Below are positions 15,645-22,748 of a stretch of DNA of 24,723 bases, piece by piece (within the stretch, counting starts at the first letter, position 1; each line of letters opens with the position of its first letter). The notes beneath the pieces are model-generated. The model was not told where the DNA came from. It saw only the letters and a program-made list of their open reading frames with translations, and did not search any database. The DNA is from JAHCHG01 sp038251885 (lineage in GTDB: Bacteria > Acidobacteriota > Blastocatellia > Pyrinomonadales > Pyrinomonadaceae). Location of the stretch: the NCBI GenBank assembly GCA_038251885.1, contig JBBSAX010000056.1, forward strand, positions 1 through 24,723, written 5' to 3'. Made by a program: the position numbers and the translations under genes.

Positions 15645-16769
15645 TTACATTTTTCGCGCAAAATTATTTCCGGGCAAAACTCTAATCAAATCCTTTAATT
15701 CCAAACCGACAATCGCGCCGTTTAATTCGCCGAAAGATAATTCGGTTTTTTCCAGTAAAATATCAAAATGATTCGATTCATCGGGCAGCAAAAACGCATA
15801 AAGTTTTTTCTCCGCTTCACTTAAACCTGCGGGCATTTTACTTTTTTGCGCTTCATTTTCGACATCTTTTTTATCAATTTCGGGCGGCAGGATTTCAGCG
15901 GCGATTTCCGTAGGCAGTTCAGCGACGACATCTTGCCATTGCTGAACGAGTTTTGCGCCGGATTTGATTAAATAATTCGTGCCGAAAGAATTTTTGGATG
16001 TGATATTTCCCGGAACTGCCAGAACTTCGCGGTTTTGTTCCATTGCAAGCCGCGCCGTAATCAGCGAACCGCTTCTTTCCGACGCTTCGACGATCAAAAC
16101 TCCAAGACTCAAACCCGAAATTATGCGGTTGCGATACGGAAAATTTTCTTTAAGCGGCGGAGTTCCAAGCGGAAATTGCGAAACAATCGCCCCGCCGTTT
16201 GCTAAAATTTGTTCGGCTAATCTGACATTTTCCTTCGGATAAACTTGGTCAATTCCCGTTCCCAAAACGGCAATTGTTCGACCTTTGCCGGAAATCGCGC
16301 CGAGGTGCGCCGCCGAATCAATTCCGCGTGCAAAACCCGAAACAATCGTTACGCCTTTTGAAGCCAGATCGCGCGAAAGCATTTCGGAAGCGTTTTTGCC
16401 GTAAGTCGAACACCGACGCGAACCAACAACCGAAATACAAGGCGCGTCAAAACACGCTTGCCAATCGCCTTTGACATAAAGCGTAATCGGCGGATCAGCG
16501 ATTTCGCGCAGTAAATAAGGATAACTTCCATCATCCAAAATCAAAATATCGCCGCCCGATTCTTTGACTTTCGATAATTCTTCTTCAGCCTTTTCGTGAA
16601 ATTCTTTCTTTAAAATGCTCTGAATAGTTTCGGGTTTCAGCCGCAAACCTTCGAGTTCACTTCTCAACGCGTGAAAAACATTGTCCGCCGAACCGAATCT
16701 TTCCAGAAGTTGAGTTGCCTTGCGAGGTCCAACACCGGGAGTCATATTGAGGGAAATCCATTCTTTCAT
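15645..16769 (-). CDS. dprA: DNA-processing protein DprA
   Basis: Loads RecA onto incoming single-stranded DNA during natural transformation; also known as Smf. At 374 residues it is the long form. An N-terminal helix-hairpin-helix-like region (NMTPGVGPRKATQLLERFG, about 8-26) precedes the Rossmann-like DprA core, with GSRRCSTYG, SGFARGIDSAAHLGAI and PGNITSKNSFGTNYLIKSGA. A C-terminal winged-helix segment (about 315-370) is of the DML1-like type. ATG at 16769-16767. It heads the YkgJ-topA-methyltransferase cluster and lies 109 nt downstream of selC in the same orientation. Its presence suggests competence potential but does not prove it. Confidence 0.95.
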   Translation of the reverse strand: MKEWISLNMTPGVGPRKATQLLERFGSADNVFHALRSELEGLRLKPETIQSILKKEFHEKAEEELSKVKESGGDILILDDGSYPYLLREIADPPITLYVKGDWQACFDAPCISVVGSRRCSTYGKNASEMLSRDLASKGVTIVSGFARGIDSAAHLGAISGKGRTIAVLGTGIDQVYPKENVRLAEQILANGGAIVSQFPLGTPPLKENFPYRNRIISGLSLGVLIVEASERSGSLITARLAMEQNREVLAVPGNITSKNSFGTNYLIKSGAKLVQQWQDVVAELPTEIAAEILPPEIDKKDVENEAQKSKMPAGLSEAEKKLYAFLLPDESNHFDILLEKTELSFGELNGAIVGLELKDLIRVLPGNNFARKM

Positions 16770-16841
16770 AAATGTAAAGTTTACCGTGAGCGGTTCGGTG
16801 TAAACAGCAATTTAGTGTAAATAATTGAAACCCAAAATTAA

Positions 16842-16869
16842 ACTGCTTACTGCTGACAGCTAACTGCTT
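16842..16869. repeat. Four tandem heptamers (ACTGCTN)
   Basis: ACTGCTT, ACTGCTG, ACAGCTA and ACTGCTT follow each other exactly in the spacer between dprA and selC. The unit length equals that of the heptamer runs at 21772-21830 and 24561-24605, although the sequences differ. Confidence 0.7.
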
Positions 16870-16878
16870 TCTGAATTT

Positions 16879-16977
16879 TGGCGGAGGCGTGTGGGAATCG
16901 AACCCACCTGAGCTTACTCTCGCAATCTCACAGACGGTTTTGAAGACCGTGCCCGCCACCAGACAAGATGCGCCTCC
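16879..16977 (-). tRNA. selC: tRNA-Sec (anticodon UCA)
   Basis: Every arm of a selenocysteine tRNA can be drawn on the minus strand. The acceptor arm is GGAGGCGC against ACGCCUCC with seven clean pairs and a C-A at the eighth. A 6-bp D-stem (CUUGUC with GGCGGG) closes a UGGU loop, the anticodon stem ACGGU/ACCGU closes a CUUCAAA loop (anticodon UCA), and a GUGGG/CCCAC T-stem closes UUCGAUU. The variable arm is UGAG/CUCA plus UUGC/GUAA closed by a GAGA tetraloop. The discriminator is G and CCA is encoded. The 6-bp D-stem, long acceptor arm and long variable arm are unique to tRNA-Sec. It reads UGA as selenocysteine with SelB; selA, selB and selD are not in this window. Confidence 0.97.
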
Positions 16978-17014
16978 CGAATAAAGAAAAATGAAGTTAA
17001 AATATATCTTATTA

Positions 17015-17044
17015 AAGCTAAGATTTTTATCAAAAAACTGTCAA
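17015..17044 (-). promoter_or_regulatory. Candidate selC promoter
   Basis: On the minus strand TTGACA (17044-17039) is followed after 18 nt by TAGCTT (17020-17015). The -35 box is perfect and the -10 box weak. Transcription would start near 17008, about 30 nt before the tRNA. Confidence 0.35.
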
Positions 17045-17078
17045 GTTAATTTGAAGAAAACTTCTGCCTGAACCTTGC

Positions 17079-17107
17079 TTGACCACTAAAATCAAGCGTG
17101 ATATTCT
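17079..17107 (+). promoter_or_regulatory. Sigma-70-like promoter of the atp cluster
   Basis: TTGACC (17079-17084), a 17-nt spacer and TATTCT (17102-17107) fit the consensus. Start of transcription near 17114 gives a leader of about 70 nt before atpF'. It is divergent from the selC promoter, with about 35 nt between the two -35 boxes. Confidence 0.55.
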
Positions 17108-17184
17108 TATCTCTTTTGAAAAGTGAGCAATTTTTTAGCTCCGAATTTATTACAAAATTACTTTAACATAAATTTTATTACTAT

Positions 17185-17637
17185 ATGGTTTTCTTAGCTT
17201 TTGCAGAAAGCATCCAACTGCTGCCGGACGGCACGATGTTTATACACATCGGGCTTATTCTGTTGATGATTTACATCTTAAATCGCACTTTCTTCCGTCC
17301 GATTAATAAAGTAATCGAATCACGCGAGAAAAATAAAGGCGGTACTTCAACCGAAGCCGTAGAGATTCTTCAAAAAGTTGAAGAGAAAAATGCGCGTTTT
17401 GATGCGGAAATGCTCGAAGCCCGCACGAAAGGTTACGAATTGATCGAAAAAGAACGCCGCCAAGCCGTTTCGCAAAGAGAAGAAACAATTGCATCGGTAA
17501 AGGAAGAAGTCGAGCAAAAATCGGCAAGCGAGTATAAAGAATTAGAAGCCCAAACAGCAGCGGCGAGAGCGGCAATAGCTGAAGAAGCGCAAAAAATGTC
17601 TGACAAGATCAGCTCGAATATTCTTAAAGCCGCTTAA
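17185..17637 (+). CDS. atpG2 / atpF': F-type ATP synthase subunit b' (b-prime)
   Basis: The peripheral stalk subunit that joins the membrane sector to F1. The 150-residue protein has a short N-terminus, one membrane span (about 18-33, FIHIGLILLMIYILNR), and a long charged helix to the end, the layout of b-type subunits. Being first of two b-like genes and smaller than its neighbour, it is called b'. No ribosome site precedes the ATG (17185). Subunit a and c genes (atpB, atpE), which often come just before, are absent; the neighbour upstream is selC on the other strand. Confidence 0.88.
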   Translation: MVFLAFAESIQLLPDGTMFIHIGLILLMIYILNRTFFRPINKVIESREKNKGGTSTEAVEILQKVEEKNARFDAEMLEARTKGYELIEKERRQAVSQREETIASVKEEVEQKSASEYKELEAQTAAARAAIAEEAQKMSDKISSNILKAA

Positions 17638-17660
17638 ATTGCGATTTGTTTAACAATTAA

Positions 17661-17695
17661 ATTTTGAAATTTTAGATTTGAAATCTGAAATCTAC
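17661..17695. repeat. Short AT-rich palindromic repeat (GAAATCT) before atpF
   Basis: The 62-nt spacer between the two b-subunit genes holds related words built around GAAATCT/AGATTTG (for example AGATTTGAAATCT at 17674-17686). They are weaker than the other repeats in this window but similar in style. The spacer has no ribosome site for atpF. Confidence 0.35.
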
Positions 17696-17699
17696 ATAT

Positions 17700-18266
17700 A
17701 TGTTAGCTTTTTTATTTAATATTTTTATTTTGGCTTCCGAAGGCGGAGCTTCTTCCGATGGCTATGGGGGGATTTGGAAGTATCTGAATTATCCCGGATT
17801 TGAAGCGTGGAAATTTATAAATCTGGCGATTTTTATTGCCATAATGGTTTATCTTCTGAAAAAACCTCTGAGCGGCGCATTCAAAGCAAAACGCGATGCG
17901 ATTCGCGCCGATTTGATCAGAGCCGAAGAAGAAAAACAGGCTGCACTTGCCAAATTGTCTGAAACCGAAACCAAACTCGCCCGTCTCGATGCCGAATCTC
18001 AAGGCGTGATCGAAAAAGCAAAAGCAGATGCTGATGCTGAAAAAGCCCGTATTTTGGAGCAAGCCGCGTTTGAATCAAAAAGATTACGCGATCAGGCAAA
18101 TGCGGAGATCGAGCGAAAAACTAAACAAGTAAAAAATGAATTGCGTCGTTTTTCAGCCGAAGAGAGCGTTCGACTTGCCGAAGAAAAAATCAGAAAAGCG
18201 ATGAACGCGAAAACAGATGAAAAATTGGTCAAAGCCGGCATTAAATCAATCGGAGGTTTAAGCTAA
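17700..18266 (+). CDS. atpF: F-type ATP synthase subunit b
   Basis: Second peripheral-stalk subunit, 188 residues. An N-terminal hydrophobic leader (about 1-12) is followed by a Gly/Ser-rich loop and the membrane span at about 38-54 (WKFINLAIFIAIMVYLL). The rest is a long Ala/Glu/Lys/Arg-rich coiled coil that reaches F1. The extra hydrophobic leader could be a cleavable signal peptide, as reported for some b subunits. Spacing to atpH is 1 nt, so the two are co-translated. Confidence 0.9.
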   Translation: MLAFLFNIFILASEGGASSDGYGGIWKYLNYPGFEAWKFINLAIFIAIMVYLLKKPLSGAFKAKRDAIRADLIRAEEEKQAALAKLSETETKLARLDAESQGVIEKAKADADAEKARILEQAAFESKRLRDQANAEIERKTKQVKNELRRFSAEESVRLAEEKIRKAMNAKTDEKLVKAGIKSIGGLS

Positions 18267-18267
18267 A

Positions 18268-18813
18268 ATGAGTGTTGAAACCGTCGCCCGCCGTTATGCC
18301 GGAGCATTAGCTGATATTGTGATCAAAACGGGCGAAACAGAACCCGTAAAAACCGAATTAAAAACATGGGAAGAAATGATGTCTTCCAACAGCGAATTGC
18401 TTAATGCTTTTCGCAATCCTGCCATCGCTCATGCGAACAAGGAAAAAGTTTTAGAAGGTTTGATTGCAAAAACAAAACCGACCAAAACGACCGCAAATTT
18501 TCTGCGCGTTTTGCTCAGAAACAGCCGTCTGACAGAAATCAGCCAGATCAACGAGCGTTTTGCCAATGTTTTGGATGAGCGCAATGGAGTTGTTTCGGCT
18601 GAAGTTACGTCGGCGCGTCCGCTTTCAGAGGCGGAAAAAACAGATTTGCAAACAAATCTCGCCAAACTTACCGGTGGAAAAAAGATAAATTTAAATTTTA
18701 ATATAGACGAAAATATTATCGGCGGAGTTATCACCAGAGTCGGCTCAACCGTGTATGACAGTTCAATAACGACTCAACTTGAAAATTTAAGGACTCAACT
18801 AACAAACGGGTAG
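18268..18813 (+). CDS. atpH: F-type ATP synthase subunit delta
   Basis: Joins the stalk to the top of alpha3beta3. Length 181 residues is usual for delta/OSCP. The N-terminal bundle begins SVETVARRYAGALADIV and the second domain carries the conserved VITRVGSTVYDSSI...LENLRTQL at the C-terminus. A good ribosome site (GGAGG at 18251-18255) lies within the end of atpF. After the stop, 23 nt separate it from the inserted gene pair, where atpA would normally follow. Confidence 0.95.
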   Translation: MSVETVARRYAGALADIVIKTGETEPVKTELKTWEEMMSSNSELLNAFRNPAIAHANKEKVLEGLIAKTKPTKTTANFLRVLLRNSRLTEISQINERFANVLDERNGVVSAEVTSARPLSEAEKTDLQTNLAKLTGGKKINLNFNIDENIIGGVITRVGSTVYDSSITTQLENLRTQLTNG

Positions 18814-18836
18814 TTCCTGAACATAAGTGGCGTATT

Positions 18837-19562
18837 ATGGCAGATGTAACAAATGGGATTTTCAGCAATTATTGTTATGAAAAACTCTGGGATTTATTCA
18901 AAACTCCAGAGGATGAGGTTGGAAGTGAATTTCCCGGTAACAAAGCAGGCAGATCAATCACAAATTGTATTATATATGTTAGCAATGTCTTAATTTATGC
19001 CCACGATAAAATAAATCGCCCGGATATTTCTAAAAAGGTAAATCAGCTTGGTAAAGTTGAACAAGACGGTACAAAGTTAGCTAAATATTTAGTCAACGAA
19101 CTTAACTGGAAAGCGCATTATTGGAATCCCGATGTTAAAAATCCGCGAGACGGAAAACCGGAACATCCCGTTAGCTATAAAAAAGTATTGAGTGCAAAAA
19201 CGTATTATGACATTCCTATCAGCGGACTTATTGTTAATTATAATAAAACAGACAGATCGCCTGAAAGGGTTTGGGTTCCAATTCCTGTTCCGATGATTCC
19301 TATTCCTATTCCTATTCCGATTAGTGTATCGCCCGATGAAACGGCAGTATTTGAAACATTTTCCAAAGTTAAATTTGCTTTTGGTATTGCTCGCGGAGGA
19401 TTTCATACGTTTTTGGTTTCAAATGGGGAAGTTTTTGAAGTGCATTGGGATCAGGAAGGACTGAAATTATATGGTAAAACACCCTTCAAAAGTTATGAAT
19501 GGCTTTCGGGGGCGTTATTTACTCCGATAGATTCATCTTTCACATCAGGTGAAATAAAATAG
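18837..19562 (+). CDS. Unknown protein with Cys...His hydrolase-like arrangement, inserted in the atp operon
   Basis: The 241-residue protein belongs to no family I recognise. A Cys at a helix start (C44, in SITNCIIYVSNVLIYA) and, much later, a His in a beta-type stretch (H190, in GGFHTFLVSNGEVFEVHWD, with E201, H203 and D205 as candidate third residues) recall the layout of NlpC/P60, CHAP or Tae-type amidases. This is a fold-level guess. No signal peptide or membrane span is seen. A proline-isoleucine tract at about 147-162 (PIPIPIPI) forms a rigid linker between the two parts. The DNA is more AT-rich than the flanking atp genes. It is 23 nt from atpH and 1 nt from the lipoprotein gene that follows. 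Confidence 0.6.
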   Translation: MADVTNGIFSNYCYEKLWDLFKTPEDEVGSEFPGNKAGRSITNCIIYVSNVLIYAHDKINRPDISKKVNQLGKVEQDGTKLAKYLVNELNWKAHYWNPDVKNPRDGKPEHPVSYKKVLSAKTYYDIPISGLIVNYNKTDRSPERVWVPIPVPMIPIPIPIPISVSPDETAVFETFSKVKFAFGIARGGFHTFLVSNGEVFEVHWDQEGLKLYGKTPFKSYEWLSGALFTPIDSSFTSGEIK

Positions 19563-19563
19563 T

Positions 19564-20220
19564 ATGAAGTTTTTATTTTATATTTACGTTTTCTTACCTA
19601 TTTTTGGATTTATATCTTGTAATAGTGCCTCTTCTAAGGCAGAAAATGATAAATCAATTATTATCGCTGAAAGTAAAAATAGTAAATATGATATTAAGGC
19701 AATTTTTTACGGCATACATAATAAAGCGACAGATAGTAATGAATTGGATTATAAGGTCATTCGGTACATAATCTTTAAAGATGAAAAGAGCGGGAAAGAA
19801 ATTAAATATGTTGCGCCTGAAAAGCAGACCGAACAAGCTACTGATCTTTATTTTACCGATATTTGGTCACCCAATGAAGAATATTTAATTTTGCCGATTG
19901 GAAAGTTTGAAGGTCTCGCAGTATTTGAAGCGAAAGATGCTTTGGATAATATCAAATTAAATAAATATTTTGATAAGATAAAAGTCAAATCTGAAAATAG
20001 CGGTTGGTTTTGGCACGATTTTGAAAAATGGGAAGATGACTCTACTTTTAGTTTTAGAGCCGGTCTGAGTGGAGATATGTTTGCATTCAAATATAGTATT
20101 GCTAATGCTGAATTATATTGTTATCAAGAGAAATGCGAAGAACGTAATATTGGATTGAATAATAAAATTGAAATAAAAGCTATCAAAAAAGGTGATGTAG
20201 AACCTAAGAAAATACATTAA
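19564..20220 (+). CDS. Predicted lipoprotein of unknown function, inserted in the atp operon
   Basis: The 218-residue protein has a lipoprotein-type signal: a hydrophobic stretch FLFYIYVFLPIFGF followed by ISC with the predicted lipidated Cys at 19 and Asn at +2. The mature part is beta-rich (YDIKAIFYGI..., VIRYIIFKDEKS, EYLILPIGKFEGLAVFEAKD) and contains a Trp-rich stretch (SGWFWHDFEKWEDD). It carries two more Cys in LYCYQEKCEE. No family recognised. Spacing of 1 nt to the preceding gene suggests the two act together; 7 nt separates it from atpA. Codon use is strongly AT-rich, unlike the atp genes around it. Confidence 0.7.
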   Translation: MKFLFYIYVFLPIFGFISCNSASSKAENDKSIIIAESKNSKYDIKAIFYGIHNKATDSNELDYKVIRYIIFKDEKSGKEIKYVAPEKQTEQATDLYFTDIWSPNEEYLILPIGKFEGLAVFEAKDALDNIKLNKYFDKIKVKSENSGWFWHDFEKWEDDSTFSFRAGLSGDMFAFKYSIANAELYCYQEKCEERNIGLNNKIEIKAIKKGDVEPKKIH

Positions 20221-20227
20221 TAAAATT

Positions 20228-21766
20228 ATGGAAAGTATTAAGGCGAACGAAATTAACGAAATTATTCGCGCACAAATTGAGAATTTTGATGCAAGTATGA
20301 CCGTCAGCGAAGTCGGAACGGTTATCAAAGTCGGCGACGGTATTGCCGAAATTCACGGACTCGAAAAGGTTATGGCGGGCGAACTTCTGGAATTTCCTTT
20401 TGAAGTTCGCGGTCTTGCGCTCAACCTTGAAGAAGACAAAGTTGGAGCCGTGCTTTTCGGAGATTTCCAAAAGATCAAAGAAGGCGACGAAGTTAAGCGC
20501 ACGGGACGCATTATGAGCGTTCCGGTCGGCGAAGCGATGGTCGGTCGCGTAGTTGACGCTTTGGGAAATCCGATTGACGGAAAAGGTGAAATTATCACCG
20601 AAGAATTCAATCCGATTGAACGTATCGCGCCCGGAATTATTGATCGTCAGCCGGTTAGTGAACCGCTTCAAACGGGACTTAAAGCGATTGATTCGATGGT
20701 TCCGATCGGTCGCGGACAGCGCGAGCTTATCATCGGCGACCGCCAAACCGGTAAAACTGCTGTGGCGATTGACACGATCATCAACCAGAAAGGTAAAGAC
20801 GTGATCTGCGTTTATGTCGCCATCGGTCAGAAGGCTTCGACAGTAGCGCAGGTTGTTGAAAAACTCCGAAAATTCGGTGCGATGGATTACACCGTAGTTG
20901 TTTCGGCAACGGCTTCCGATCCGGCGGCAATGCAGTTTCTTGCTCCGTATGCGGGCGTTGCCATCGGCGAATATTTCCGCGATAACGGTCGCCACGCGCT
21001 GACGATTTATGACGATTTATCGAAACAAGCGGCGGCTTACCGCGAAATTTCTTTGCTTTTGAGAAGACCTCCGGGACGCGAAGCGTATCCGGGCGACGTT
21101 TTCTATCTTCACTCACGTCTTTTGGAACGCGCTGCAAAAATGTCGGACGCACGCGGCGGCGGAAGTTTAACTTCTTTGCCGATCATCGAAACGCAAGCGG
21201 GCGATATTTCCGCATATATTCCGACAAACGTAATTTCGATTACGGACGGACAGATTTTCCTTGAAGCCGACCTTTTTAACTCCGGTATTCGTCCGGCGAT
21301 CAACGTCGGAAACTCGGTTTCGCGCGTCGGCGGCGCGGCGCAAGTTAAAGCGATGAAACAAGTTGCGGGAACTCTGAGAATTGACCTAGCGCAATATCGT
21401 GAACTCGCGGCGTTTGCTCAATTCGGTTCGGATTTGGACAAATCAACGCAAGCCCAACTCGAACGCGGAAAACGTCTGACCGAAATCTTGAAGCAAGGTC
21501 AATACAAACCGATGGAAGTCGAAAATCAGGTTATTTCCATCTGGGCGGCGACAAACGGTTTGGTTGATGATGTTGAGGTTGCGGATTTACAGCGTTTTAA
21601 CGAACAAATGTTGGACTTCTTGAAAAATTCGCATCCGGCGGTTATGGAAACGCTTCGCACGAAAAAATCAATTGACGATGATTTAAAAGCATCTCTGCGC
21701 GAGTCAATCGAAGATTTCAAATCAACGCGCTGGAACAAAGAAGTCGCGGAAGTAGCAAATGCTTAG
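20228..21766 (+). CDS. atpA: F-type ATP synthase subunit alpha
   Basis: Non-catalytic nucleotide-binding subunit of F1, 512 residues, full length. Walker A is GDRQTGKT at 170-177, and the arginine finger R366 lies in NVGNSVSRVGGAAQVKAM. Walker B and other conserved stretches (ALTIYDDLSKQAAAYREISLLLRRPPGREAYPGD) are intact. It begins 7 nt after the lipoprotein stop without a ribosome site, so its translation may depend on read-through or coupling from the inserted genes. Followed by an inverted-repeat spacer and atpG. Confidence 0.98.
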   Translation: MESIKANEINEIIRAQIENFDASMTVSEVGTVIKVGDGIAEIHGLEKVMAGELLEFPFEVRGLALNLEEDKVGAVLFGDFQKIKEGDEVKRTGRIMSVPVGEAMVGRVVDALGNPIDGKGEIITEEFNPIERIAPGIIDRQPVSEPLQTGLKAIDSMVPIGRGQRELIIGDRQTGKTAVAIDTIINQKGKDVICVYVAIGQKASTVAQVVEKLRKFGAMDYTVVVSATASDPAAMQFLAPYAGVAIGEYFRDNGRHALTIYDDLSKQAAAYREISLLLRRPPGREAYPGDVFYLHSRLLERAAKMSDARGGGSLTSLPIIETQAGDISAYIPTNVISITDGQIFLEADLFNSGIRPAINVGNSVSRVGGAAQVKAMKQVAGTLRIDLAQYRELAAFAQFGSDLDKSTQAQLERGKRLTEILKQGQYKPMEVENQVISIWAATNGLVDDVEVADLQRFNEQMLDFLKNSHPAVMETLRTKKSIDDDLKASLRESIEDFKSTRWNKEVAEVANA

Positions 21767-21771
21767 TTTAA

Positions 21772-21830
21772 TGGTGAATGGTGAATGATAAATTGTGAAT
21801 TGAAACCAATTAATCATTCACCATTCACCA
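21772..21830. repeat. 18-bp inverted repeat of heptamers between atpA and atpG
   Basis: TGGTGAATGGTGAATGAT (21772-21789) pairs perfectly with its complement at 21813-21830 around a 23-nt loop. Heptamer units (GTGAATG / CATTCAC) occur twice in the left arm and three times on the right, where they run on to 21840. The repeat sits between two subunit genes of one complex, where it could slow transcription or protect upstream mRNA ends. Confidence 0.75.
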
Positions 21831-21845
21831 TTCACCATTAAAAAT

Positions 21846-22724
21846 ATGCCAAGTTTATTAGATATGCGCCGACGTATTAAGTCGGTGAAAAACACACAGC
21901 AAATTACCAAAGCGATGAAAATGGTCGCAGCGGCAAAGCTCAAACGCGCAACTGACAGCGTCACGGCGGCGCGTCCATTTGCTGTTAAAATGAGCGAAGT
22001 TTTGGGGAATTTAAGCGCGAATATCGGCAGCGAATTTTCATCGCCGCTTCTCAATGAACGCGGCGATGAAAAATATCTGATCGTTTTGGTCAGCGCAGAT
22101 AAAGGTTTATGTGGCGGTTTTAATGCGAATTTGATGAAGGCGACGCAGAATTTTTTGAAGGAAAATCCCGGAAAACAAGCTGAAATGATTCCGGTTGGCA
22201 GAAAAGGACGTGATTTTTTCAAACGGCGTGAAATGGATTTCGTTGAAGAATATATCGGCTTGACCGGCTCAGGTCGCGTCGAACTTTCGGACGCAATGGA
22301 AATTGCTCAAAGAATTACAAAAACTTTTATCGAAGACGAAACAATTGACAAGGTTTTTCTCGTTTTCACAGAATTCAAATCGGTGATTTCACAGGAAGTA
22401 AAAGTCGAACAGCTTCTTCCGATTCCGCCGATTAATGTTGAAAAGACAGAAGAAAGCGGCGCGGCGCAAGCCGAATATATTTACGAACAACCGGCAGCAG
22501 AGATTTTCGGAAAACTTTTGCCGAAACAAATCGAAACGCAAATTTACCGCGCAATGCTCGAATCGGTCGCTTCCGAACAAGGTTCGCGGATGACGGCAAT
22601 GGATTCCGCATCGAAAAACGCGGGTGAACTTATTGATAGTCTGACGCTTAATATGAACCGCATTCGTCAGGCAGCGATTACCAAGGAAATTATCGAAGTA
22701 GTTTCCGGCGCAGCGGCGGCGTAA
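21846..22724 (+). CDS. atpG: F-type ATP synthase subunit gamma
   Basis: Rotor shaft of F1, 292 residues. The N-terminal helix (LLDMRRRIKSVKNTQQITKAMKMVAAAKLKRA) and C-terminal helix (MTAMDSASKNAGELIDSLTLNMNRIRQAAIT) that form the coiled coil are both intact, as is the central VLVSADKGLCGGFNANL. ATG at 21846 follows the heptamer repeat with no clear ribosome site. atpD (beta) and atpC (epsilon), the usual next genes, are not here; a VanZ-like gene follows after 24 nt. Confidence 0.97.
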   Translation: MPSLLDMRRRIKSVKNTQQITKAMKMVAAAKLKRATDSVTAARPFAVKMSEVLGNLSANIGSEFSSPLLNERGDEKYLIVLVSADKGLCGGFNANLMKATQNFLKENPGKQAEMIPVGRKGRDFFKRREMDFVEEYIGLTGSGRVELSDAMEIAQRITKTFIEDETIDKVFLVFTEFKSVISQEVKVEQLLPIPPINVEKTEESGAAQAEYIYEQPAAEIFGKLLPKQIETQIYRAMLESVASEQGSRMTAMDSASKNAGELIDSLTLNMNRIRQAAITKEIIEVVSGAAAA

Positions 22725-22748
22725 ACAGTTAAGATATTTTAATTAAAA

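Noticed and set aside
16657..16959. 100-codon minus-strand frame spanning selC
   Set aside because: It runs through the tRNA-Sec gene and the dprA start; no coding signature.
18813..18826. GTTCCTGAACAT shared with 9945-9956 as a possible insertion site for the atp cassette
   Set aside because: A 12-nt match between two AT-rich spacers can arise by chance, and no matching copy is found at the other end of the inserted pair (20215-20230).
20204..20995. 263-codon minus-strand frame antisense to atpA
   Set aside because: A long antisense shadow favoured by atpA codon use; the atpA frame has intact Walker A and other conserved motifs.
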